Assembly: GCF_000799735.1 (NCBI RefSeq)
Contig: NZ_JUHH01000001.1
Location: forward strand, 62,001-126,000
DNA length: 64,000 nt
Source: Methylotenera sp. G11
GTDB taxonomy: Bacteria; Pseudomonadota; Gammaproteobacteria; Burkholderiales; Methylophilaceae
Direction: 5' to 3'
The translations under genes were made by a program, and so were the position numbers. Of this stretch, positions 47,162-55,527 are shown one piece after another. Every line of letters starts with the position of its first letter. Position 1 is the first letter of the stretch. Under the pieces are notes generated by a model. It worked only from the letters and a program-made list of their open reading frames with translations. It ran no database searches and was not told the DNA's origin.

Positions 47162-49567
47162 ATGAGAAGTGAAGCAATCAATCACGCTTACCAGCGTCAC
47201 GGTAAATTTAAATTAAAGCCATTGGTCAAGCATGTATCCATTGCACTGGCAATCGGGTCCGGTGTTGTTTTAAACGGTGGCTATGCCTATGCAGAAGAAG
47301 CTGCGCCAATTCAGGCGCAAGACAAATCCTCAATAGATGACAAAACAAAGTTAGATGACAAAACAAAAGCAGAAGGCACGGCTTTGCCTTCTGTCACGGT
47401 GACGTCACAGAAGCGTGAAGAAAGCGTACAGGAAGTCAAGACTGCGATTACCGCGCTGAATGGCAAGGATCTTTTAGACCAGGGGGTAGGGCGCTCTGCA
47501 AGTGAAGTGCTGAACTATGTACCTAACGCTTCTGCCGGCACGCAGCTGCACGGTCGCCCACGCTGGTGGATCCGCGGTGTTGGCGCTGGACAGCAGCAGT
47601 TCGACCTTGCGAGCCCGGTCGGATTCTATCTGGATGAAGTGTATATCAGCAATGCCACGGCGACAGGGTTTCCTTTGTTTGACCTGGAGCGTGTTGAAGT
47701 ACTGCGCGGTCCGCAAGGGACGCTGTGGGGCAAGAACACGACCGGCGGCGCCGTGAGTGTCGTTTCAAAAAAACCGTCATTCAACGCCGATGCCAAAGAT
47801 AATTATGTGAAGGTTGATTATGGCAGCTATAACGATAGGATCGTGCAAGGCGGGGTAGGCGGTGTGATTCTGGATGAACGCCTGGCAGGACGCGTTTCTT
47901 TCTATCAGCAGGATCAGGATGGGCGCCTTAAAAATGACTTTACCGGCGGTAAAGATGGCGGCCTGAGTGAAGGGGCGATTCGCGGCCAGTTGTCAGCCAT
48001 CCTGACACCGAACCTGGAAGCGCTCCTGAATGTGCATTACCGTAAATATGAGACTGATGGTGCCATCACCACTACCAAAAGCTATGCGCCGAACGGCGTG
48101 GTGCGTAATGGCTATGCGCCGAATACCGATATCAAGCATGTCAGCACGAATGCGCCGGATTCAAGTGACTCAACCCAGAACGGCATCAACCTGAACCTGA
48201 AATGGCAGCTTGGCCGCTATGCATTGACTTCCATTACCGCCTATGAAGATTTTGAAACCAATATCCTGACCGATAATGACTACACGCCATTAGAGATTTC
48301 CAGGTCACATACCGATGGCAAGAGCAGGCAGTTCACGCAGGAAATCAGGCTGGCTTCACCCAGGGAAGACCGCTGGAACTGGTTGGCCGGCGCACATTAT
48401 TTCAATGAAAACATTGATTTCACCACGCAGGGCGCCAAGCTGCCGTCCGCTTCAGTGCCGGGTCTGGCAGGCGCTCCGCCTGGCGCGACTTACAATAGCT
48501 CAGACCTCAATCATAAGGCTGAGAGTTTTGCATTGTTCGGCAGTAATACCTATAACTTTACCGACCAGCTGAATGCGACATTGGGCTTGCGATGGACGCG
48601 CGAGACCAAAAAATATGACCTGGACAGGAAAGCCTCAACAGGCGCGGGGACATGGAGCAACCTGTCGCAGTGGTGGGATACTTACACCGGCGCGTATGCG
48701 GCAGCAGGCCCGTTGGGTTCCGGTACATTCAGCAGCAGTGATTCCAAGACCTGGAATGCGTTTACCTATGACATCACGCCTGAATACAAGATCACGCCGC
48801 ATGACCGCGTGTATGCAAAATATTCGCATGGCGTGAAGTCCGGTGGTTTTAATACTGCCGCCACCAGCCTTGCAGCGGTGAATACGGTGAAACCTGAGCA
48901 GTTAAATGCGTATGAGATCGGCTACAAGTCAGAATGGCTGGGAGGCCGGGTTAACTTCAATGCCAGCCTGTTCCATTACGATTACCAGGATGTGCAGGTG
49001 AACGTGGTCGGGTATAACGCCAATGCCGGCGCCACCGTTTCTTATCTGCAGAATGCCAAGAAGGCGACTGTGAATGGCGCGGAGTTCGAAATCGAAGCGC
49101 TGCCTGTCGAGAACCTGCATGTGAATGCAAGCCTGGGCCTGCTGGATACCGAATATGATGAGCTGAATGTGCTTAACGGCGGTGCCGATTTGAAAGGACG
49201 TTCCCTGGTGCGTTCTCCGCATGTCACAGCCCAGATCGCGGCTGATTACACGATCCCTGTGCAGTACGGAAAAATCATTGTCGCGGCAGATGCACGTTAT
49301 CAGGGTAAACAGTATTACTTTGTTGACCCGCAGTCTGAAGCGCGTGAGCACTTGAATCAGGATGGTTACACACTCGCAAATGCAAGGCTTTCGTTCGCCA
49401 CCCATAACGACAAGTATGTCTTTACAGGTTATGTGAATAATCTTTTCGATAAAGAATACAAGAACCATTCACTGCCGGCATTCAATCCGGGATTGGGTGT
49501 CAATGGCGACAGCGTCTACTGGGCAGCACCAAGAACGGTAGGCGTTTCCGTAACGACCCGCTGGTAA
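47162..49567 (+). CDS. TonB-dependent outer-membrane receptor
   Basis: A 801-residue receptor with a long signal region (cleavage probably near GGYAYA-EE, residue 45). A short DDKTK repeat follows, then a TonB-box-like segment (SVTVTSQK) and a plug domain (VRGPQGTLWGKNTTGGAVSVVSKKP). The 22-strand barrel ends in the required aromatic residue (VTTRW). The plug motifs are those of general TonB receptors, not specific siderophore or B12 types. Given its -24/-12 promoter and neighbours, the likely ligand is an organosulfur compound; this is inference from context. Confidence 0.9.
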   Translation: MRSEAINHAYQRHGKFKLKPLVKHVSIALAIGSGVVLNGGYAYAEEAAPIQAQDKSSIDDKTKLDDKTKAEGTALPSVTVTSQKREESVQEVKTAITALNGKDLLDQGVGRSASEVLNYVPNASAGTQLHGRPRWWIRGVGAGQQQFDLASPVGFYLDEVYISNATATGFPLFDLERVEVLRGPQGTLWGKNTTGGAVSVVSKKPSFNADAKDNYVKVDYGSYNDRIVQGGVGGVILDERLAGRVSFYQQDQDGRLKNDFTGGKDGGLSEGAIRGQLSAILTPNLEALLNVHYRKYETDGAITTTKSYAPNGVVRNGYAPNTDIKHVSTNAPDSSDSTQNGINLNLKWQLGRYALTSITAYEDFETNILTDNDYTPLEISRSHTDGKSRQFTQEIRLASPREDRWNWLAGAHYFNENIDFTTQGAKLPSASVPGLAGAPPGATYNSSDLNHKAESFALFGSNTYNFTDQLNATLGLRWTRETKKYDLDRKASTGAGTWSNLSQWWDTYTGAYAAAGPLGSGTFSSSDSKTWNAFTYDITPEYKITPHDRVYAKYSHGVKSGGFNTAATSLAAVNTVKPEQLNAYEIGYKSEWLGGRVNFNASLFHYDYQDVQVNVVGYNANAGATVSYLQNAKKATVNGAEFEIEALPVENLHVNASLGLLDTEYDELNVLNGGADLKGRSLVRSPHVTAQIAADYTIPVQYGKIIVAADARYQGKQYYFVDPQSEAREHLNQDGYTLANARLSFATHNDKYVFTGYVNNLFDKEYKNHSLPAFNPGLGVNGDSVYWAAPRTVGVSVTTRW

Positions 49568-49591
49568 CGCGTTATCACGTAGTTGGTTCCG

Positions 49592-49631
49592 ATGACGCCA
49601 GATTTCCGCACGGTGATCTGGCGTCATTTTT
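49592..49631 (+). terminator. Terminator after the TonB-dependent receptor gene
   Basis: A perfect 12-bp stem (ATGACGCCAGAT / ATCTGGCGTCAT) with a 12-nt loop and a short T-run. Confidence 0.9.
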
Positions 49632-49710
49632 ATCGGCAAACCGACCCATCTCCGTTGCATCAGCACGAAGCACCATCATTTATCCAATTAGAATTTGAAA
49701 GCGCATCAAC

Positions 49711-50916
49711 ATGAGTCAGTCGAATACGCTCAATACACAGCCACGATTATTGGCGACCAACCATTTTACATTTGCATTTGTAGGCCTTGCCTTGATGAGC
49801 GGCATCACCATCGGTATGAACAAGATACTGGTGACGCTGCTGGCATTGCACCTGAATGCGGAGTCCTGGCAGATCGGGCTGCTGATCGGTGCGGAAAGCC
49901 TGTCCATGATGCTGATGTCGCTGCCGGCAGGTATTTACATCAGCCGTTTCAGCGCCCGCTGGGTATATGGCATCTCCAGCCTGGGCGCGATGGCGCTCTA
50001 CCCATTGATCGGATACTCCAGTTCCTGGTATCTGGCAGCGCTGTTTTTATTCATTGCGGGCATCTGTATCCCATTCCGCGTGGTTGCCATGAACACGTCA
50101 TGGCTGGAGCGCCTGCCGGAGGTCGGTACCAGCCGCGGAGGCTGGTACCGGGGCACGCTGATGCTGGGCATAGGCCTGGTTGGGCCGCTGCTGGGCAATC
50201 TGGCTTCCAGCCATTTCGGGGTGCATGGCAGCTACTGGATCACCAGCATCCTGTTTGCGGTGATGGCGTTCTACGGCTTTTCCATTCTCTCGCATACACG
50301 CAGCATGGATGACGCCAGAAGTGTCAGCGGCGGCGTAAAAGACATGCTGCGCTACCTGACAGACCCGATGGTGCGCCAGGTATGCATCTATGATGGCCTG
50401 GGCGGCATGGTGCGCGGTTTCTTTGGCACCTTCATCATCATCATTGCCGTCAGGCAGTTCAACTGGAGCGCACAGCAGGGGATTACGCTCATGGTGGTGG
50501 AAGGGGCGACTTTTGTTGCCGTACTGCTGCTGCTTGGCCATTTTGTGGCGAAACTGGGCGAGAAAACCACTTATAACTTGAGCCATGGCAGTTTGATCAC
50601 TGGCCTGCTGTTCCTGGGCTTGAGCAGCAGCGTTATCGGCCTGTTGATTGGCGCTGTGCTGCAGGCGATCGGGCAGGCGCTTAACCATCTGGTCAATATT
50701 TCGCGGCTGGCGCATTCCGGCAAGAACATGGGGCATGTTTCCGGATTGTTCACCATGGTAGGCATGGCTGGCGGCTTTGCCGGTGCAACCCTGGGCGGCT
50801 TTCTCAGCAAAGGGTTTGTGCTGCAGGATATATTCCTGCTCTGGATTCCGGTCTGGCTGGCGGTATGTCCGGGTTTCAGGGCATTCATAAAGAACATCTT
50901 CAAAAAAACGGCATAG
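49711..50916 (+). CDS. Major facilitator superfamily transporter
   Basis: A 401-residue inner-membrane protein with about twelve hydrophobic helices and the N-domain pattern of MFS permeases (RFSARWVYGISSLGAMALYPLIGYSS). Substrate cannot be read from sequence. Its place between the receptor and the monooxygenase operon suggests export of a desulfurised product or import of a sulfur source. No -24/-12 promoter is visible in front of it, and the Shine-Dalgarno is weak (GAAAG). It may be reached by read-through or have its own sigma-70 promoter. Confidence 0.85.
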   Translation: MSQSNTLNTQPRLLATNHFTFAFVGLALMSGITIGMNKILVTLLALHLNAESWQIGLLIGAESLSMMLMSLPAGIYISRFSARWVYGISSLGAMALYPLIGYSSSWYLAALFLFIAGICIPFRVVAMNTSWLERLPEVGTSRGGWYRGTLMLGIGLVGPLLGNLASSHFGVHGSYWITSILFAVMAFYGFSILSHTRSMDDARSVSGGVKDMLRYLTDPMVRQVCIYDGLGGMVRGFFGTFIIIIAVRQFNWSAQQGITLMVVEGATFVAVLLLLGHFVAKLGEKTTYNLSHGSLITGLLFLGLSSSVIGLLIGAVLQAIGQALNHLVNISRLAHSGKNMGHVSGLFTMVGMAGGFAGATLGGFLSKGFVLQDIFLLWIPVWLAVCPGFRAFIKNIFKKTA

Positions 50917-50943
50917 CTGTCATTTCAGTGTTTTGTCCATGTT

Positions 50944-50987
50944 CTGCAAAATCAACAGTGCTGCTTCCGGCTTTGTTGATTTTGCAG
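50944..50987. promoter_or_regulatory. 14-bp perfect inverted repeat upstream of the monooxygenase operon
   Basis: CTGCAAAATCAACA (50944-50957) and TGTTGATTTTGCAG (50974-50987) flank a 16-nt centre. The arms resemble CTGTTGAATTAGCAG at 42763-42777 in the ssu divergent region. No T-run follows, so an enhancer site for the sigma-54 activator is more likely than a terminator. It ends 98 bp before the -24 element. Confidence 0.5.
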
Positions 50988-51084
50988 CAGAAATTCACCC
51001 TATCTCTCATTCACAGTTCATTCGTATTTAAAAATACCTATATCAATCATATGGATATGGTTATTTTGATTGATGCCTGATATT

Positions 51085-51098
51085 GGCATGCATCCTGC
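51085..51098 (+). promoter_or_regulatory. Sigma-54 (-24/-12) promoter of the monooxygenase/dszB-like operon
   Basis: TTGGCATG-CATC-CTGCA: GG (51085-51086), ten bases, GC (51097-51098). The GC is 68 nt before the ATG at 51166, as for the TonB receptor. Confidence 0.78.
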
Positions 51099-51165
51099 AA
51101 TTTTAAGTGCATTGTCGCTATATTTTTGTAGCTAACGGATTCAGATTAACTTAAGGAGCCAATGC

Positions 51166-52239
51166 ATGACGACTGAATTTTTATGGCAATTACCGACCAG
51201 CGGTGATGGCCGCTATGGGAACAGTAAAAAAGAACGCCGCGGTGAACGCAGTTCAGCCCGCCACCCTTATTCGGAAGGGGTGACTGACCCGCGCGGTCTG
51301 AATTTTAACTATTTTGATTACCTGCACCAGGTAGCCCGTGCTGCCGAGCTTGCCGGCTTTGAAGGAATCCGTATCCCTGAAGACATCAATGGCGATGAGC
51401 CTTGGATCGTTGCCGGCTATGTTGCGCGCGGCAGCAGGCATTTAAAGCTGTTGACCGAGTTTGACGCTTCGCGCGGCTCTTCGGTATATGCCGCAAAGAA
51501 CACCGTAAGTTACCAGCGCTTCACTGATGGCCGGTTTGCATGGCAGATCAGCGCTGGCGGCAATGCGCAGCATCGCCGCTCATTGGGCGATTTTGCCGCA
51601 GATGATGAAATCATCCCGCGTATCGAGGAGTTCGTGACAGTTGCCCGCGGCGTGCTGACGCAGGCTCCTTACACCTTCAAAGGTAAATATTTCGAGGTGT
51701 TGAATGGCGGCTTCCAGGGTGCGCTGGCTAACCATAAAGTACCGCCGGTATATCTATCCGGCAATAGCAGCGAAGCATTGGCACTTTCTGCAAGAAGCGC
51801 TGATGTACATATTTTTGACGCTGCAGGTGTGGATGAGATCAGGCAACAGGTCGATGGATTAACTACGCTTGCCAGGCAGCATGGACGCAAGCTCGGTTTT
51901 GGCCTGCGTATCGATATCGTTGCGCGTGAAACGGAGCAGGAGGCCATTTCTGACGCACATAGGTTCCGTGAGCAGTCAGCTAACAAAAACGGCAGCCATG
52001 CCCAGCTTGCAGGCAGGCATCTATGGGCAGGGCTTTCAGCAGACATTACCGGCGCCAGCGCTACCCTGGTAGGCAGTTATGCGCAGGTCACGCAGGCGCT
52101 GGTTGATTACGCATCAGCCGGCATCACGAGCTTTCTGCTTTCATCGGTTCCCCATTTTGAAGAGGCCTGCCGCCTGGGGGAATACGTATTGCCTGCTGTT
52201 CGCGCTCAAATCGCACGTGACCAACGCCGTGCGGCTTAA
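51166..52239 (+). CDS. SsuD-like LLM flavin-dependent monooxygenase, copy 1 (diverged active site)
   Basis: Luciferase-like TIM-barrel flavoprotein of 357 residues, related to FMNH2-dependent alkanesulfonate monooxygenase. FLWQLPTSGDG replaces the FLPTHGDG of SsuD, so the position of His11 is Ser12. Aligning by eye, the SsuD residues Cys54, His228, Arg297 and Tyr331 are Gly, Asp, absent and Val here. The fold signature near the end (VPHFEEACRLGEYVLP) is kept. It should need MsuE-supplied FMNH2 if active. A paired role with copy 2 is possible. AAGGAG precedes the ATG. Confidence 0.82.
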   Translation: MTTEFLWQLPTSGDGRYGNSKKERRGERSSARHPYSEGVTDPRGLNFNYFDYLHQVARAAELAGFEGIRIPEDINGDEPWIVAGYVARGSRHLKLLTEFDASRGSSVYAAKNTVSYQRFTDGRFAWQISAGGNAQHRRSLGDFAADDEIIPRIEEFVTVARGVLTQAPYTFKGKYFEVLNGGFQGALANHKVPPVYLSGNSSEALALSARSADVHIFDAAGVDEIRQQVDGLTTLARQHGRKLGFGLRIDIVARETEQEAISDAHRFREQSANKNGSHAQLAGRHLWAGLSADITGASATLVGSYAQVTQALVDYASAGITSFLLSSVPHFEEACRLGEYVLPAVRAQIARDQRRAA

Positions 52240-52258
52240 TTAACTAAAGGAATATTTT

Positions 52259-53419
52259 ATGACTATTGATGTTTTTTGGCGTATCCCGACTCACGGGGAA
52301 CCCAGTTCACACCGCAACCGTACTCCGCATCGCGGCGACTGGTTCCCGGGTGACGATTCCAAGGCTGAGTCCGGCAGCGTGGGCAAAGGAAGCAACGGTG
52401 CGAACTACATAGATTACATTGCCGAGATCGCACATGCTGCAGAGATTTCAGGTTTCCAGGGCGGGCTGATCCCATCGTTCCCGATGACGGATGAACCGTG
52501 GGTGATTTCTTCATTGCTGGCACGTGAGACCTCTACTTTCCGTTTCATGATCCCATTCCAGCCTGGCTTCCTGAACCCGGTCGTGGCTGCGAGAATGACC
52601 GCGAGCCTGCAGCGTGCGACCGGCGGCCGCGCCTTGTATAACATCATTACCGGTGGTGGTGGCCCGGCACAGTTATGGTGGGGTGATTCCGCATCGCATG
52701 ATGACCGCTATGGCCGCACAACCGAGTTTCTGGATGTATTGAAAGGTGTCTGGAACGGCGGCCCGTTCTCGTATCAGGGCAAGTTCTATCAGGTGGAAGA
52801 TGCCGGTCTGGCCGATCCCTTATCCAAAGAAGAATATCCTGAGATCTATTTTTCAGGTTCATCCGATGCAGCGCTCGCTTCCGCCTCCAGGCATGCGGAT
52901 TATTACCTGACCTGGCTGGAGCCGTTTGACCAGCTGCGCGAGAAATTCGACCGCGTGAAGACGCGTACGCAAATCCTGGGCCGCAAGATCAAATGCGCCA
53001 TTCGCGTAGACATTATTGCACGCCCGACAGAGGAGGAGGCCTGGGCCGAGATTGAAAAAGGCTTTAACAGCCTGAGCCGCGAGGCTTTGGATAAGTTCCA
53101 GAATCCGGACGGCAGCGATTCCGTAGGCGCTGCACGCCAGCGCGGCAACCGCCCGACCACGATCAACAGCTATAAAGACCTGATTATCGAGCCCAATGTC
53201 TGGTCTGGCTTCAGCTTGCTGCGCGGCGGACAGACTAACGGTATTGTCGGCAGTTACGAGCAGGTGGCGGAACGGCTTGACGAGCTGGTGGCCTTAGGCG
53301 CTGACGCATTCATTCTGGCCAGCACCCCGCATCTGGAAGAAGCGTATCGTGTCGGTGAAGAAGTGCTGCCGCTGCTGCGCGGTAAAACCGATACTGCAAT
53401 CCTGCGTGCGGTGGGTTAA
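52259..53419 (+). CDS. SsuD-like LLM flavin-dependent monooxygenase, copy 2
   Basis: Second SsuD-family protein, 386 residues. FWRIPTHGE keeps the His11 equivalent (His12), and the LLRGG loop keeps the Arg297 equivalent. TPHLEEAYRVGEEVLP keeps the His333 equivalent but has Thr for Tyr331. Thr stands at the Cys54 position and Asp at the His228 position. It therefore probably oxidises a substrate other than simple alkanesulfonates, for instance a sulfone or an aromatic sulfur compound. AAAGGA precedes the start, 19 nt after copy 1. The DszB-like gene follows after 5 nt. Confidence 0.85.
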   Translation: MTIDVFWRIPTHGEPSSHRNRTPHRGDWFPGDDSKAESGSVGKGSNGANYIDYIAEIAHAAEISGFQGGLIPSFPMTDEPWVISSLLARETSTFRFMIPFQPGFLNPVVAARMTASLQRATGGRALYNIITGGGGPAQLWWGDSASHDDRYGRTTEFLDVLKGVWNGGPFSYQGKFYQVEDAGLADPLSKEEYPEIYFSGSSDAALASASRHADYYLTWLEPFDQLREKFDRVKTRTQILGRKIKCAIRVDIIARPTEEEAWAEIEKGFNSLSREALDKFQNPDGSDSVGAARQRGNRPTTINSYKDLIIEPNVWSGFSLLRGGQTNGIVGSYEQVAERLDELVALGADAFILASTPHLEEAYRVGEEVLPLLRGKTDTAILRAVG

Positions 53420-53424
53420 TCGAT

Positions 53425-54501
53425 ATGGCAAACCAATTATCGTCATCTCAGGCTGATGCATCAGCGCTGAAGGAAATCTGGTTTACCCGCTGCCCGGTAC
53501 CCACGGCAACCGGCCTGGCATATAAACTGGGGTGGCTGCAGGATGAGTTCGCAGGCGATGGCATATCGGTGGCAACCATACAGGACGCACCGAAAGCACT
53601 GGCGCGCCATCATTACGACCATGAAATCAGCAGCCTGATCCGCGAGGGCGGCAGCCTACTGGCGCTTGCGGCAAAAGCGCAGGGGGCGAGGACAAAGCTC
53701 ATCGGCCTGACATGGATAGATGAATGGCAGGTGATCCTGGTGCGGCCTGGTTCCGGCATCAGCAAACCGGCTGACTTGAAAGGCCTGCGCGTGGCCTTAC
53801 CCGCTTATGTAGCGCGTGAAATTCCTGCCCATGTCCGCGGCAGCAGCATTGCCCGCGGCATGAGCCTGCAAGGCATCAAGGGTGCGCTGGCACATGACGG
53901 CCTGACGCTGGATGACGTGAACTTTGTCGAGGTGGGTTCCGGCCAGGAGACCGGGGCTGGCTTGGGCAACCTGTGGGAAGGGCTGGAATATCTGGCGCGC
54001 GGCGAAGTGGATGCGGTTTATGTCAAAGGCGCCTCTGCGGTAGATGCAGCCAAGCGCTACGGTGCAGTGGTGGGTATCGACATCGATCACTTTACCGACC
54101 GCAGGTACCGCGTCAATAACGGCACGCCGAGGCCTATCACCGTGCATGAAGATTTCATTGAAAACCACTTTGATCTTTTAGTGCGGTTTCTGGCGCAGAC
54201 CTTGCGTGCCGCAGATTGGGCGGCGTCTGATCTGGCAGGCGTGCATGCCATATTGAAAAGTGAGACGCGCTCCGGTGATGAGGGTGTCGCCACCGCATAC
54301 CGCAACGGGTTTCATCATTCATTGCAGCCGACCCTATCCGGAGAGTTGCTGGATCTATTCAGGATACAGAAGAATTTCACACTGCTGCATGGGGTGTTGG
54401 ACCGTGATTTTGATCTGGATGCATGGATCGATCCACGTCCATTGGCTGCTGCCCGGCAGTGGCTGGATGCACATGATCAAACGCAGGTAAAAGCTGCGTG
54501 A
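53425..54501 (+). CDS. DszB-like desulfinase candidate, copy 2
   Basis: A 358-residue cytoplasmic protein (no signal peptide) related to copy 1 at 43.0 kb and to DszB. The Cys motif is IWFTRCPVPT (Cys23). The His/Arg motif is HHYDHEISSLIREGG, with His63 and Arg73 spaced as His60/Arg70 of DszB. A shared downstream block reads ARGEVDAVYVKGASA. Directly behind two flavin monooxygenases, it would complete an oxygenation-then-desulfination route that ends in sulfite, analogous to DszC/A then DszB. Activity is inferred; a non-catalytic binding role cannot be excluded. Confidence 0.72.
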   Translation: MANQLSSSQADASALKEIWFTRCPVPTATGLAYKLGWLQDEFAGDGISVATIQDAPKALARHHYDHEISSLIREGGSLLALAAKAQGARTKLIGLTWIDEWQVILVRPGSGISKPADLKGLRVALPAYVAREIPAHVRGSSIARGMSLQGIKGALAHDGLTLDDVNFVEVGSGQETGAGLGNLWEGLEYLARGEVDAVYVKGASAVDAAKRYGAVVGIDIDHFTDRRYRVNNGTPRPITVHEDFIENHFDLLVRFLAQTLRAADWAASDLAGVHAILKSETRSGDEGVATAYRNGFHHSLQPTLSGELLDLFRIQKNFTLLHGVLDRDFDLDAWIDPRPLAAARQWLDAHDQTQVKAA

Positions 54502-54534
54502 TTTTTTATTTATTCATATTCAAGGAGTTTTAAA

Positions 54535-55251
54535 ATGGGAAAGATTGATACCGAATTAGCCGCCGATGTAACGGCATTTGCACAGAACGTAGCGCGCGAG
54601 GCGGCTCATGCCTTTAAGGTGCTGCGTGAGACGGATACGACAACGGCCTACGGCACAGTAGGTTTTACCGTGCGCGTTCCGGGGCATGAGAAACTGGTGG
54701 TGGTGAACGATCCCGGCCCATGGGATAGAGGTGCTGAAATCACGCCGGCAATCATCGGCTTTGACGGTACTGTCTATGCCGGGCACCACACTGGCGGCAA
54801 GCGCTATAACAAACTGTTCATCGAGCGTCCTGAAGTCAGCATCATTTCACATGTCCACACCCTGTACCTGGCGGCGTGGGGGCAAACGCACCGTACTTTC
54901 CCTATCAATTATGTTGCGCTGAACCGTCACCACCTCGTGCGTGAACTCCCGGTCTACATCAACCGCCTGCAACCGGAAGTGGATTTTATCGTCGAAAAAG
55001 TAAATGAGAACCCGCACAATTTTGCCATCGTGGAAGCCAACGGCGGCGGCACCGTCTGGGGCAAGGCCGGTATCCGCGAGCTGACGGATACCATCATCCT
55101 GCTTGAAGAGGCGGCACGCTTGCAGCTGCTGGCTGAGGCTGTAGGCGGCTCACGTAATTATGGCGCCGGTGCACTGCGGCAGAACTGGAAGATGACGGGT
55201 CTGTTCGATGAAGCCAAGACCCTTGGTTTGCTGCCGATCACGGATATTTAA
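54535..55251 (+). CDS. Class II aldolase/adducin-like protein in the organosulfur operon
   Basis: A 238-residue protein with the class II aldolase/adducin fold. The metal-binding HVH pair appears in SIISHVHTLYLAAWG (residues about 102-116). The acid Glu that normally precedes this segment in fuculose-phosphate-type aldolases is not evident; GGKRYNK occupies the place. ANGGGTVWGKAG follows in the region of the third ligand, which I cannot identify with certainty. It is last in the monooxygenase operon, 33 nt after the DszB-like gene, with AAGGAG upstream. It may process the carbon skeleton after desulfurisation. Function unknown. Confidence 0.7.
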   Translation: MGKIDTELAADVTAFAQNVAREAAHAFKVLRETDTTTAYGTVGFTVRVPGHEKLVVVNDPGPWDRGAEITPAIIGFDGTVYAGHHTGGKRYNKLFIERPEVSIISHVHTLYLAAWGQTHRTFPINYVALNRHHLVRELPVYINRLQPEVDFIVEKVNENPHNFAIVEANGGGTVWGKAGIRELTDTIILLEEAARLQLLAEAVGGSRNYGAGALRQNWKMTGLFDEAKTLGLLPITDI

Positions 55252-55264
55252 TCCCTGCTGAATG

Positions 55265-55311
55265 GCCTCCCGGCGATTCAGGTGATTTCAATCGCCTGAT
55301 TGCCGGGAGGC
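55265..55311. terminator. Large hairpin after the organosulfur operon
   Basis: Arms of about 22 nt with one bulge and two G-U pairs, opening GCCTCCCGGC and closing GCCGGGAGGC, with a 2-nt loop. No T-run follows, so termination may be partial or Rho-dependent. It lies 13 nt after the aldolase-like stop; the next ~215 nt before cysI show no clear promoter. Confidence 0.6.
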
Positions 55312-55527
55312 AACTTCTTGATTTGCATGCCCGTGCCCGCCTTCGGGGGCTTGATCTGCCATCATAGAGTGGTTCAAAACCGTCTGGTAAACGCGTGGTG
55401 GTTCCTTCCCATCTGTTATGCTTTTTTTTAGCGCAACTGTCTCTGTTGTAAAAACCGGCAAATCTATATCTTGATCACTGTTAAAACAACCCGGCATTTC
55501 AGTCAGCCGGAAATTTAAGGTGATGGC

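Noticed and set aside
49568-49710. Possible sixth sigma-54 promoter before the MFS gene
   Set aside because: I looked for GG-N10-GC with TGGCA-like and TTGC-like halves and found none; only a terminator is clear.
55312-55527. Possible sigma-54 promoter before cysI
   Set aside because: No GG-N10-GC element with recognisable halves is present, so cysI is not placed in the regulon on sequence grounds.
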